Shown here: positions 55,153 to 64,000 of the stretch, piece after piece
How the letters are laid out: each line of letters opens with the position of its first letter
Numbering within the stretch: the first letter of the stretch is position 1
NCBI RefSeq assembly: GCF_013337185.1
Contig: NZ_SWDE01000006.1
Span: 186,001 to 250,000 of the forward strand
DNA from: Serratia proteamaculans
GTDB lineage: Bacteria; Pseudomonadota; Gammaproteobacteria; Enterobacterales; Enterobacteriaceae
Direction: 5' to 3'
Length of the DNA stretch: 64,000 nt
The notes under the pieces: generated by a model
The model's input: the letters and a program-made list of their open reading frames with translations, nothing else
Database searches by the model: none
Told to the model about the DNA's origin: nothing
Translations under genes and position numbers: made by a program

Positions 55153-58100
55153 GGCAGCTCCTGCACATCCGGCTGGTGACGAGTGTTACGCGCCAGCTTG
55201 TCAAACAGCAGGTAGATAACCGGCGTGGTGAACAGCGTCAGGATCTGGCTCATCACCAGCCCGCCGACCATACAGACCCCGAGTGGGTGGCGCAGCTCCG
55301 CGCCGACGCCGGTGCTGAGCATCAGCGGCAGGGCGCCCAGCAACGCAGCCAGCGTGGTCATCAGGATCGGCCTGAAACGCAGCAGACAGGCCTGATAAAT
55401 CGCGTCATACGGCGTCATTCCCTGTTCCCGTTCGGCGGCCAGGGCAAAGTCGATCATCATGATGGCGTTTTTCTTCACGATGCCGATCAGCAAAATGATG
55501 CCGATAATGGCGATCACATCCAGTTCGCTGCCGGACATCATCAGCGCCAGCAGGGCGCCGACCCCGGCGGTGGGCAGGGTAGAGAGAATAGTTACCGGGT
55601 GAATAAAGCTCTCATACAGCACGCCCAGCACGATATACATCGCCACGACTGCCGCCAGGATCAGCCATAAGGTGCCGCCCAGCGCTGCCTGGAACGCCAG
55701 CGTTGCGCCCTGGAATTGGGTGGTGATGTCTTTCGGCAGGTTGAGATTTTTTTCCGCCAGGGTGATGGCGTCGACCGCTTCACCGAGCGAATAATTACCC
55801 GCCACGTTAAAGGAGATGGTGGCCGCCGGGAACTGATCCAGATGGTTAACCGACAGCGGCCCGAAGCGCTGTTCAATTTTGGCGATGGTGCTCAGTGGCA
55901 CTATGGTTCCGTTGCTGCTGGTCAGACGGATATCATTCAGCGCCGCCAGCCCTGGGGTGGTGCTGACGTCATGTTCCAGCACTACGCGGTACTGGTTGGC
56001 CTGGGTGTAAATGGTGGAGATCAACCGCTGACCAAAGGCGTTATACAGCGCATTATCCACGTCGCTCATACTGATGCCGAGGCGAGAGGCCGAATCGCGA
56101 TCGACGTTGACATAGGCCACCAGGCCTTGGTCCTGCCAGTTGCTGGTCACGTCCGCCAACTGTGGCGTTTGTTTCAGTTCCGCCATCAACTGCGGAACCC
56201 ACAGGCTGAGATCGTCCAGCGACATGGCCTGCAGGGTGAACTGGTACTGGGTGCGGCTGACCTGAGTATCGATAGTCAAATCCTGTACCGGCTGCAGATA
56301 CAGTTTCACGCCGGGGAACTGGGTACTCATTTGTTGCAGGCGGGTGATGATGGCCGGAATGCGGTCTGCACGTTCGCTTAAGGGTTTGAGGTTGATCTGC
56401 AGTCGGCCGCTGTTGAGCGTGGCGTTGGTGCCGTCGACGCCCACAAACGACGTCAGGCTTTCCACTGCCGGATCTTTAAGAATTTCTGCCGCCACCTGCT
56501 GTTGGCGTTCGGCCATATTGCTGAATGACACCGACTGCGGCGCTTCCAGCGTGCCCTGAATGATGCCGTTGTCCTGCACCGGGAAGAAGCCTTTCGGGAT
56601 CAGCAGGTACAGCAAGACGGTGAGCACCAGCGTGCTGAATGCCACGCCGAGCGTCAGCCACGGGTGATTCAGCACCGTTTTCAGCCATTTACCGTAGCGG
56701 GCGATAACCCGATCAAAGAAACGTTCGGAGGCAGCGGAAAAACGGTTCTGCTTACGCAGCGATTCGTGGCTCAGCATACGCGCGCACATCATTGGTGTCA
56801 GCGTCAGAGAAACCACGGCGGAAATCAAAATCGCCACCGCCAGCGTTACCGCAAATTCGCGGAACAGTCGGCCGACGATATCGCCCATAAACAGCAGCGG
56901 GATCAGTACTGCCACCAGTGAGAAGGTCAGCGAGATAATGGTGAAGCCGATTTCACCGGCTCCTTTCAATGCCGCGTCGAGCGGTTTTTCCCCTTTTTCG
57001 ATATAGCGCGAGATGTTCTCGATCACCACGATGGCGTCATCGACCACAAATCCGGTGGCGATGGTCAATGCCATCAGCGTCAGGTTGTTAATTGAGAAGC
57101 CCAGGAAGTACATGGCGGCAAAGGTACCGATCAACGACAGCGGTACCGCCACGCTCGGAATAATGGTGGCCGGCACGTTGCGCAGGAACACATAAATCAC
57201 CATCACCACCAGCGCCACCGCCAGCAACAGTTCGAACTGCACGTCGCTGACCGAGGCACGGATGGTGGTGGTGCGATCGGTCAGTACCTTGACGTCGACC
57301 GACTTCGGCAGGCTTTTAATCAGAGTAGGCAGCATCTCGCGGATGCTGTCGGCGGTGGTGATCACGTTCACCCCCGGCTGGCGCTGAATGTTCAGCACAA
57401 TCGCCGGTTGTTTGTTGGCCCAGGCCGCCAGGCGGGTGTTTTCTGCGCCTTGTTCGATGGTGGCGATATCTTGCAGACGGATCGCCGCACCGTTTTGGTA
57501 GGCAACAATCAGTTGGCGGTAATCGTCGGCAGACTTCATCTGATCGTTGGCGGACAGCGTGACCGAGCGCGTCGGGCCATCCAGGCTGCCTTTGGCGGAG
57601 TTGACGTTGGCATTGCTGATGGCGGTGCGGATGGTTTCGCTGTCCAGGCCGTAGGCGGCAACGGCCGCGGCATTAAGTTTTACGCGCACCGCTGGCCGCT
57701 GACCACCGGATATCGTGACCAGCCCGACGCCGGTGACCTGCGATATTTTCTGCGCGACGCGGGTTTCCACCATGTCTTCCACCTGAGTCATCGGTATGGC
57801 GGATGAAGTCACGGCCAGCGTCAGGATCGGCGGATCGGCAGGGTTAACCTTGCTGTAAATCGGCGGATAGGGCAGATCGCTTGGTAACAGGTTGGTGGCG
57901 GAGTTGATCGCCGCCTGCACTTCCTGTTCGGCGACGTCGAGCGGCAGCTCAAGCTGGAATTGCAGCGTCACTACCGAGGCGCCGCCGGAGCTTTGCGACG
58001 CCATCTGTTTCAGGCCGGACATCTGACCAAACTGGCGCTCCAGCGGGGCGGTGATGGCAGAGGTGACCACGTCCGGGCTGGCACCGGGGTACAGCGTGAC

Positions 58101-58268
58101 CACCTGAATGGTCGGATAGTCGACTTCCGGCAGGGCGGAAACCGGCAGAGCGCGATAACCGATAATCCCCGCCAACAGGATCGCCACCATCAACAGCGTG
58201 GTCGCGACCGGGCGCAGAATAAACAGGCGGGAGGGGCCACCGCCGGGGTTAGGTGGCATCACCTGCAT
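55149..58268 (-). CDS. mdtB: RND multidrug efflux pump subunit MdtB
   Basis: 1039 residues starting [13 protein letters not shown] architecture with [21 protein letters not shown] in TM4 and [18 protein letters not shown] in TM10-11. Its ATG overlaps the mdtA stop by one base (TGATG). In E. coli MdtB carries the proton translocation role of the heterotrimer. Confidence 0.97.
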   Translation of the reverse strand: MQVMPPNPGGGPSRLFILRPVATTLLMVAILLAGIIGYRALPVSALPEVDYPTIQVVTLYPGASPDVVTSAITAPLERQFGQMSGLKQMASQSSGGASVVTLQFQLELPLDVAEQEVQAAINSATNLLPSDLPYPPIYSKVNPADPPILTLAVTSSAIPMTQVEDMVETRVAQKISQVTGVGLVTISGGQRPAVRVKLNAAAVAAYGLDSETIRTAISNANVNSAKGSLDGPTRSVTLSANDQMKSADDYRQLIVAYQNGAAIRLQDIATIEQGAENTRLAAWANKQPAIVLNIQRQPGVNVITTADSIREMLPTLIKSLPKSVDVKVLTDRTTTIRASVSDVQFELLLAVALVVMVIYVFLRNVPATIIPSVAVPLSLIGTFAAMYFLGFSINNLTLMALTIATGFVVDDAIVVIENISRYIEKGEKPLDAALKGAGEIGFTIISLTFSLVAVLIPLLFMGDIVGRLFREFAVTLAVAILISAVVSLTLTPMMCARMLSHESLRKQNRFSAASERFFDRVIARYGKWLKTVLNHPWLTLGVAFSTLVLTVLLYLLIPKGFFPVQDNGIIQGTLEAPQSVSFSNMAERQQQVAAEILKDPAVESLTSFVGVDGTNATLNSGRLQINLKPLSERADRIPAIITRLQQMSTQFPGVKLYLQPVQDLTIDTQVSRTQYQFTLQAMSLDDLSLWVPQLMAELKQTPQLADVTSNWQDQGLVAYVNVDRDSASRLGISMSDVDNALYNAFGQRLISTIYTQANQYRVVLEHDVSTTPGLAALNDIRLTSSNGTIVPLSTIAKIEQRFGPLSVNHLDQFPAATISFNVAGNYSLGEAVDAITLAEKNLNLPKDITTQFQGATLAFQAALGGTLWLILAAVVAMYIVLGVLYESFIHPVTILSTLPTAGVGALLALMMSGSELDVIAIIGIILLIGIVKKNAIMMIDFALAAEREQGMTPYDAIYQACLLRFRPILMTTLAALLGALPLMLSTGVGAELRHPLGVCMVGGLVMSQILTLFTTPVIYLLFDKLARNTRHQPDVQELP

Positions 58269-59509
58269 CAGGATTTCCCCTGAGTACGCGATGGGTGGCC
58301 GGATTGAGTCGCTGCCGGGGTCTTTTGCGGCGTGACGACCTCAACCTGCATGCCCTCGGTCAGGCGATCGATACCGTCGGTCACCACCCGATCGCCGACG
58401 TTCAGACCGGCGTTGATCACTACCTGCTGGCTGTCCTGCATGCCGGTGGTAACCAGGTGCTTGCTGACCTTGTTCTCTTCACTCAGGGTCCAGACGAAGT
58501 TGCCCTCGTTGCCCATTTGCAGCGCCGCGGTTGGGATGACCATGGCATCGTGCAGCGTCGCCACCTTCAGGCGTGCATTAACAAACTGGTTGGGAAACAG
58601 CGCATCGTCCTGGTTGGTGAAACGCGCCTTGAGTTTGATGGTGCCGGTGGTGGTATCAATCTGGTTATCCAGGCTCAGCAACGAACCGGTTGCCAGTTGA
58701 TTTTGGTTGGTGCGATCCCAGGCTTCGACGCTGACCGGGCCGGCTTTTTGCGCTTTGATCAAGTCGCTGATATTGGCTTCCGGCAGAGTAAACACCACGT
58801 CGATCGGATGAGTTTGGGTGATCACCACAATGCCGGTCGTGCTGCCGCTGGTGATGTAATTGCCGACATCCACCAGTTTCAGGCCGACGCGACCGTCAAT
58901 CGGCGCGGTGATTCGGCTGTAGGTGATTTGCAGTTTGGCACTGTCGACCGTGCCCTGATCGGCTTTGATCGCTCCCTCAGTCTGTTGCACTAATGACAAT
59001 TGGGTATCCAGATCCTGGCGTGAAACCAGATTGGTTTTGGCCAGTTGCTGGTAACGCGCCAAATCGCGCCGGGCATTAGCGAGCGTGGCCTGGTCTTTTG
59101 CCAGTTGCCCCAACGCCTGGGTCAGCTGCACTTCAAACGGGCGCGGGTCGATTTCCACCAGCAAATCGCCGGCCTTGACCTGTTGGCCTTCGGTAAAGTG
59201 GATAGCCATCAATTGGCCGTCAACCCGACTGGTAACGGTTACGGTGTTGGCGGCGGTCGCGGTGCCCAGTCCGGAAAGATAGCGTGGCACCGTTTGCTGT
59301 GTGACGGTGGCCGCCTGCACCGGTGACATCGGTGCCCCGCGTCGGCCACCGGCAGCCTTGCCATTAGCTGCTTGGCGGGCACCCGGCGCGGCATCCGCCG
59401 CCGGTCGCGAAGCGCTGAAGTGACGCCAAATCAGCACGGCGGCAATAGCCACAATGACCACCACCAGCAGGCGCAGTATCAGTGAACGACGTGGGTTTTT
59501 TGCATTCAT
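58268..59509 (-). CDS. mdtA: Periplasmic adaptor MdtA of RND pump
   Basis: 413 residues from ATG 59509. N-terminal membrane anchor ([17 protein letters not shown]), no lipobox, then the HlyD-type lipoyl ([19 protein letters not shown]), alpha-hairpin (about 125-185) and beta-barrel domains. Links MdtBC to TolC. First gene of the six-gene mdtABCD-baeSR operon. Confidence 0.96.
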   Translation of the reverse strand: MNAKNPRRSLILRLLVVVIVAIAAVLIWRHFSASRPAADAAPGARQAANGKAAGGRRGAPMSPVQAATVTQQTVPRYLSGLGTATAANTVTVTSRVDGQLMAIHFTEGQQVKAGDLLVEIDPRPFEVQLTQALGQLAKDQATLANARRDLARYQQLAKTNLVSRQDLDTQLSLVQQTEGAIKADQGTVDSAKLQITYSRITAPIDGRVGLKLVDVGNYITSGSTTGIVVITQTHPIDVVFTLPEANISDLIKAQKAGPVSVEAWDRTNQNQLATGSLLSLDNQIDTTTGTIKLKARFTNQDDALFPNQFVNARLKVATLHDAMVIPTAALQMGNEGNFVWTLSEENKVSKHLVTTGMQDSQQVVINAGLNVGDRVVTDGIDRLTEGMQVEVVTPQKTPAATQSGHPSRTQGKS

Positions 59510-59778
59510 GGTGGCGAAAATCTCTCCAAAAGGCAGGCGTGCGGGCACTCATTGCCAAAAAAGTTACACTCCTTACAGAATACTAGTTTAGCCAGCCAAG
59601 ACGGCATAAAAATGAAGGAAATATGGAGTAACCGTCAGCATTGTCCTAATAAGTTGCAGATTTGTGCATACCCGCCTTATAAGAGACTTAATCCGACTTA
59701 TAGCCAATACGTTTTGGCGTATTTTCTGGTTTGGCGTTAATAATTACCATGCGAATCATTATTCCCTTGGAGAATGCA
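59510..59778. promoter_or_regulatory. Divergent promoter region of mdtA and the aldo/keto reductase
   Basis: 269 bases. On the minus strand, around 59618-59635, TACTCCATATTT partly matches the BaeR box (about 11 of 18). On the plus strand 59745-59763 matches the Fur consensus at 13 of 19, with a perfect right half (AATCATTAT), 16 bp before the reductase ATG. Both are by-eye matches. Confidence 0.35.
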
Positions 59779-60732
59779 ATGAGCAACAGAGAACTGGGCC
59801 GTTCGGGCATCAAAGTGCCGGCATTGACCTTCGGCGGTAACGTGTTTGGCTGGACTGCCGATCGCGAAACCTCATTCAGCCTGCTGGATGCGCTGGTGGA
59901 GAATCAGCTCAATTTTATCGATACCGCCGACGTGTATTCCAGCTGGGCTCCGGGCAACCAGGGCGGAGAGTCCGAAACTACCATTGGCCAGTGGCTGAAA
60001 AAAAGCGGTAAGCGCGAGCAGGTCATCATTGCCACCAAGGTCGGCAAGCCGATGGGCGAAGGCAAACAGGGGCTGTCGCCACGCTATATCCAGCAGGCGG
60101 TTGAGGATTCACTGCGTCGTTTGCAGACCGATTATATCGACCTTTATCAGTCACATGATGACGACCGGGACACGCCGCTGGCGGAAACCCTGGCGGCGTT
60201 TGATGCGCTGATCAAGGCCGGCAAGGTGAGAGCGATAGGCGCTTCCAACTATCAGGCCGACCGTCTGGAAGAGGCACTGAACGTCAGCCAGCGGGAAGGG
60301 TTGGCGCGTTACGAAACCCTGCAGCCGGAATATAACCTGTATGCGCGTGAAGGCTACGAGCAGGGGCTGGAGGCAGTGGCGCAACGCCATGGCTTAGGGG
60401 TGATTAACTTCTTCTCGCTGGCCAGCGGTTTCCTGACCGGCAAGTACCGCAGTGAGCAAGATATCGGCAAGAGTCAGCGTGGCGATACTATTATTGAGCG
60501 ATACCTCAATCCGCGTGGTTTTAATATTTTGACGGCGCTGGATAAGGTTGCGGCGAAACACAACACTTCACCGGCGCAGGTTTCATTGGCCTGGCTGATA
60601 GCGCGACCCAGCATCACTGCGCCAATTGTCAGCGCCACTTCGCTAAAGCAGTTGGATGAGTTGGTTAGCGCAACCCGTCTGCGGTTGGATGCTGAGGATA
60701 TCAGTACCCTGAACCAGGCCAGCGCCTGGTAA
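59779..60732 (+). CDS. Aldo/keto reductase
   Basis: 317 residues from ATG 59779, GGAGA upstream. AKR barrel with catalytic tetrad members Asp and Tyr in DTADVYSSW, Lys in ATKVGKP and His in YQSHDDDRD; NADPH-binding region SATSLKQLDEL. Resembles YajO/Tas-like reductases (AKR11/12-like). Physiological substrate unknown. Converges with a GNAT gene. Confidence 0.92.
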   Translation: MSNRELGRSGIKVPALTFGGNVFGWTADRETSFSLLDALVENQLNFIDTADVYSSWAPGNQGGESETTIGQWLKKSGKREQVIIATKVGKPMGEGKQGLSPRYIQQAVEDSLRRLQTDYIDLYQSHDDDRDTPLAETLAAFDALIKAGKVRAIGASNYQADRLEEALNVSQREGLARYETLQPEYNLYAREGYEQGLEAVAQRHGLGVINFFSLASGFLTGKYRSEQDIGKSQRGDTIIERYLNPRGFNILTALDKVAAKHNTSPAQVSLAWLIARPSITAPIVSATSLKQLDELVSATRLRLDAEDISTLNQASAW

Positions 60733-60756
60733 TCTTACCAACAGCGGCTGGCGGGG

Positions 60757-61323
60757 TTAGATGTGGAATTTATCCCGCCAGGTTTGTTGCGCCAGCCGAT
60801 ACAGTATATGTTTTTGCAGCGGATGGCCCTGCGGCAGCCGTGGGTGCAGGAAACTTTCGTCACGGGACGTCATGCCAATACGTTCCATAACCCGGCGCGA
60901 TGGCTGGTTGGTCTCGGCGGTGAAAGATACCACTTCAGCCAAATCCAGCTGTTCGAAAGCGTAGCGCAGTGCGGTGCGGGCGGCCTCAGTGGCGTAGCCT
61001 TTGCCCCAGTGCGCTGCCGCTAACCGCCAGCCAATTTCTATGCAGGGGGAGCAGGGCAGATCTTCCGCCGGGATAGCCAGCCCGACAAAGCCGATAAAAG
61101 GCGCGCCATCTTTTTCTTCCACCGCCCATAAACCCCAGCCGTTTTGTTGCATGTACTGACGAATTTTGTCAGCTTGCGCGTGGCTTTGTTCAGCTGTCAG
61201 CGGGGCAGGGAAATAACGCATCACCTGGGGATCGGCATTAAGGGCGGCAAATGCCGGTAGATCTTCGTCACGCCAGGCGCGCAATAGCAACCGGTCACTC
61301 TCGAAGGGGAGTATTTCACTCAT
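60757..61323 (-). CDS. GNAT acetyltransferase, RimJ/RimL type
   Basis: 188 residues from ATG 61323 (AGGAAAG upstream). ESDRLLLRAWRDEDLPAFAAL at the N-terminus, acetyl-CoA site HWGKGYATEAARTALRYAF, and NQPSRRVMERIGM. Probably acetylates a protein N-terminus or small amine; unknown. A second, unrelated RimJ/L paralogue lies at 12075. Confidence 0.88.
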   Translation of the reverse strand: MSEILPFESDRLLLRAWRDEDLPAFAALNADPQVMRYFPAPLTAEQSHAQADKIRQYMQQNGWGLWAVEEKDGAPFIGFVGLAIPAEDLPCSPCIEIGWRLAAAHWGKGYATEAARTALRYAFEQLDLAEVVSFTAETNQPSRRVMERIGMTSRDESFLHPRLPQGHPLQKHILYRLAQQTWRDKFHI

Positions 61324-61475
61324 CGACTTTCCTCCAATAACCAAGTGCCCCGTGGTTTCATTGTAGGGGCGCTGCATGCTGCGCCCAATAGTATAATCAA
61401 TGGGTTAAATTGGGTCGAACATGTTCGACCCCTACCGTTTAGCCGTTTTTTTGGTTTATCAGCACCCTGAGATCA

Positions 61476-62828
61476 TTAACGGAACAGCGTTTGCGCCCAG
61501 CGTGCCAGCCCGGCGGTGACCGAGCCAAAGTCGTTGCCCCCGACGATAGGAATGCCCGGCAACTGCTGTTGCAACGCAGCGCGCAGCAGCGGTGAGCGCG
61601 CGCTGCCGCCGGTGAGATAAATCACCTGTGGTGCGGTCTGGCTGCTGGCCAGCGCAGCGCTGACCTGTTCCTGGATGCGCAGTAGCGGCTGCGAAATGGC
61701 TTCAGCAAGCTGATCCTGGCTGATGGTTTCCGCCAAATCAGTCTGGACGAAAGCCAGCGGTGCGCTGATGTTTTGCTGCGCGGACAGGGCGATTTTGCTT
61801 TCCTCCGCCGCACGCACCAAACGGTAGCTCAGACGTTGCTGGTGGACTTTCAGCAGGCGTTTGACCTTTTCCGGCTCGGCAGCATCGCGGATCAGATCGC
61901 GCAGCATGCGGCCGTTGGCGACGCTGTAAAAGTCGTTCTGTGCCGGCACGTCGTTGGTGGCGACCGCGTTCCAGTAAGGTAGCGCAGGCAGGGCGATGCC
62001 CTTGCCGGTTTCGCCGCCCATGCCGAACAGTGGCATCAGCTGTTTGAATGCCAGCATGATATCCAGGTCGTTACCGCCCACGCGGCAACCGCTGTGCCCC
62101 AACAGGCTTTGCTGGCGATCGGCGCGGTCACGCCATTGTGGCCCCATCAGCAGCACCGAACAGTCGGTGGTACCGCCGCCGATGTCTACCACCAGCACGG
62201 TTTTCTCTTCGGTCAGCGTGGCTTCGAAGTCCAGGCCTGCCGCGACCGGTTCGAACTGGAATTCAATGTCTTTGAACCCGGCACGCTCGGCAGCGCGTTG
62301 CAAAATGCCCTGCGCCTGCTGGTTGGCATCTTCACCGCCCATGCCCTGGAAGTTGATCGGGCGACCGATGACCGCCTGACTGATGCTGTCCTGCAGGACG
62401 TTTTCCGCCTGGCGCTTGATGTGGAACATCATGGCGCACACCAGATCTTCAAACAGTGCGATCTGCTGTGGCTTCAGGCCGTTGGCACCGAGGAAGGATT
62501 TCGGTGAGCGAACAAAATATACCTCTTCCGGATCTTCAACGTAGTGTGCCAGCGCTTGCAGGCCGAACAGTACGCTGTTGCTGGCGACCGGGATATCTTC
62601 TTCACGGTTGTAGTTGATCGCCCGGCGCAGCAGTTGCTGGTTCTCTTCGCTGCCGGTGGGGACTTGCCAGTGACGGTGCAAACACTCGCTCACGGCTTCA
62701 CGCGTCGGTGCGCACAGCATCGACGGTAGATAGGGTTCGTTGTTTTCCAACGTCAGCAGCTCGGGGCCGTTATCACGCATCACTGCAACGGAACAGTTGG
62801 CCGTTCCGTAATCGAATCCAATAAACAT
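61476..62828 (-). CDS. yegD: Hsp70-family protein YegD
   Basis: 450 residues from ATG 62828 (MFIGFDYGTANCSV), equal to E. coli YegD. Actin/Hsp70 ATPase core: FDYGTANC (phosphate 1), VVDIGGGTTDCSV (phosphate 2) and YLTGGSARSPLLRAAL (adenosine). It lacks the C-terminal substrate-binding domain of DnaK, so it is an atypical chaperone of unknown client. Divergent from the alkA-type gene. Confidence 0.96.
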   Translation of the reverse strand: MFIGFDYGTANCSVAVMRDNGPELLTLENNEPYLPSMLCAPTREAVSECLHRHWQVPTGSEENQQLLRRAINYNREEDIPVASNSVLFGLQALAHYVEDPEEVYFVRSPKSFLGANGLKPQQIALFEDLVCAMMFHIKRQAENVLQDSISQAVIGRPINFQGMGGEDANQQAQGILQRAAERAGFKDIEFQFEPVAAGLDFEATLTEEKTVLVVDIGGGTTDCSVLLMGPQWRDRADRQQSLLGHSGCRVGGNDLDIMLAFKQLMPLFGMGGETGKGIALPALPYWNAVATNDVPAQNDFYSVANGRMLRDLIRDAAEPEKVKRLLKVHQQRLSYRLVRAAEESKIALSAQQNISAPLAFVQTDLAETISQDQLAEAISQPLLRIQEQVSAALASSQTAPQVIYLTGGSARSPLLRAALQQQLPGIPIVGGNDFGSVTAGLARWAQTLFR

Positions 62829-63024
62829 GTCTTTTCTCACTCCCCATGCCGATGAAGGGGGGCGACTTTACCCGAGACTTGCCCCTCGGGCAACGTGCTA
62901 GCGCATAACAGACGAAAATTTTAGCGGCGAACGGGAGCGCGTGCTTAACTTAATGTCCGAATCCCGCACGTCAGCGCAGCAGCCGAGCCGCATAATGAAC
63001 AAAAAACTGACCCCGAGCCTAGCC

Positions 63025-64000
63025 ATGAAAAACCAGCAACAGGCGCTGTATCAGGCACTGAGTGCGCGCGATCGCAAATTCGACGGCCGCTTTTTTGTCG
63101 GCGTTTCTTCGACCGGCATTTATTGCCGCCCGGTGTGCAGTGCCCGCACGCCGAAAATAGAGAACTGTACCTTTTACCCGAGCGCCGCGGCGGCGGAGCT
63201 GGCCGGGTTTCGGCCCTGTCTTAAGTGTCGGCCGGAATTGGCGCCGGGGCTGGCGTTGATTGATCTGGGCAATCGCTATGCTCAGGTCGCGGTACAGCTG
63301 ATTGAACAGGGCTATCTGTCAGAGCACAGCTGCGAGCAACTGGCTGCACGCTTGGGCATTTCCGACCGTCACCTGCGGCGTATCTTTGCCGACCAGTTTG
63401 GTGCATCGCCGATTGATTACGCCCAGTCGCACCGGCTGTTACAGGCCAAACGGCTGCTGGCGGATACCGATATGCCGCTGAGTGAGGTAGCGTTTGCCGC
63501 CGGTTTCGGCAGCCTGCGGCGTTTCAACGAGTTGTTCAAGGCACGCTATCGGCTGATCCCCTCGGCGCTGCGCAGCAGCAGCGGCCGCAATGAACGCACC
63601 GTAGCCAGCGGGCTGGTATTTCATCTGGGTTACCGGCCGCCCTATGACTGGCCGCGTATGTTGAGCTTTTTGCAAACTCGTGCGGTGAGCGGGGTGGAAA
63701 AAGTGGAAGGGCAGCAGTATCTGCGGGCGATCGCGATTACTCAGGGCGGTATTGATTATCACGGCTGGGTCAGCGTGCAGCCGGAGGAGAGTCACAATCG
63801 GGTGCGGGTGGAGATTGCCCCAGCCCTCAGCCGGGTGACCACGGAAGTGCTGCGTCGCATCCGCCAACTGTTTGACCTCGATGCGGCACCAGATCTGATC
63901 GTTCAGGCTTTGGGGCTGCTTGCTGCCGATGCGCCGGGTCTGCGCTTGCCCGGCTGCGTCAACAGCTTTGAACAGGCGACCCGGGCGGTGCTCGGGCAGC
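63025..64000 (+). CDS. alkA: Ada-AraC-AlkA fusion (3-methyladenine glycosylase), 3' end cut
   Basis: The frame is open to the right edge (325 codons). The start is ATG 63025 (MKNQQQALYQ) or in-frame ATG 62995. N-terminal Ada-type zinc domain with all four Cys (IYCRPVC and RPCLKC) and GFRP between; an AraC HTH follows (LAARLGISDRHLRRIF, LSEVAFAAGFGSLRRFNELF); then an AlkA N-terminal domain begins (RPPYDWPRMLSFLQTRAVSGVE) and the HhH region starts at LRLPGCVNSFEQATRAVLGQ. The glycosylase catalytic Asp lies beyond the window. E. coli AlkA has only the last part, so this is a methyl-damage sensor, regulator and glycosylase in one chain. Confidence 0.9.
   Translation, partial: MKNQQQALYQALSARDRKFDGRFFVGVSSTGIYCRPVCSARTPKIENCTFYPSAAAAELAGFRPCLKCRPELAPGLALIDLGNRYAQVAVQLIEQGYLSEHSCEQLAARLGISDRHLRRIFADQFGASPIDYAQSHRLLQAKRLLADTDMPLSEVAFAAGFGSLRRFNELFKARYRLIPSALRSSSGRNERTVASGLVFHLGYRPPYDWPRMLSFLQTRAVSGVEKVEGQQYLRAIAITQGGIDYHGWVSVQPEESHNRVRVEIAPALSRVTTEVLRRIRQLFDLDAAPDLIVQALGLLAADAPGLRLPGCVNSFEQATRAVLGQ

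Overview
The window looks like chromosome from an enterobacterium of the Serratia type. Many proteins are close to Escherichia coli counterparts (XseA, GuaB, GuaA, RluF, GutQ, FbaB, RspA/RspB, YegS, TrhP, YegP, BaeSR, MdtABCD, YegD), but the gene order and the accessory genes are not those of E. coli. Genus is inferred from general resemblance only; no marker such as 16S rRNA is present. I see no tRNA, rRNA, CRISPR array or insertion sequence.

Layout. 1-6.7 kb: the end of a GH31 glycosidase, then xseA and the divergent guaBA operon. 6.6-11.9 kb: a compact island inserted at the last codons of guaA and bounded by a 12-bp direct repeat (6635-6646 and 11862-11873). It carries a zinc-ribbon protein with a HEPN-like R-x4-H motif and, convergently, a two-gene operon encoding a small protein and a 919-residue double P-loop ATPase with a KGGVGR signature. 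No integrase is visible. This is my best candidate for an undescribed (possibly anti-phage) system. 12-16.5 kb: GNAT, HxlR regulator, enoyl-CoA hydratase, and a hybrid histidine kinase with a LuxR-type regulator. 16.6-21.9 kb: lipoprotein, large autotransporter, rluF and two small exported proteins. 22.6-26.1 kb: a visibly AT-rich four-gene cluster (epimerase with an apparent frameshift, PLP aminotransferase, NUDIX, EamA transporter).

26.4-31.9 kb: an HxlR/MFS divergent pair, a GntR-isomerase-MFS catabolic set and a GNAT. 31.9-33.6 kb: a TPP riboswitch followed by thiM-thiD. 33.7-37.8 kb: an Ivy-type lysozyme inhibitor, an O-methyltransferase-like protein, gutQ and fbaB. 38.1-44.1 kb: the rspA-rspB-ydfJ-ydfI hexonate operon with its regulator rspR. 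44.2-47.5 kb: yegS, the sRNA gene cyaR with a well-placed CRP site, trhP and yegP.

47.9-59.5 kb: a vapBC toxin-antitoxin pair lies between yegP and the mdtABCD-baeSR multidrug efflux/envelope stress operon, whose six genes overlap or abut. 59.7-64 kb: an aldo/keto reductase, a GNAT, yegD, and the start of a three-module Ada/AraC/AlkA DNA repair gene that runs off the right edge.

Coordinates of starts were chosen from Shine-Dalgarno spacing and family length. Function calls rest on motif and remembered family similarity; no database search was run.
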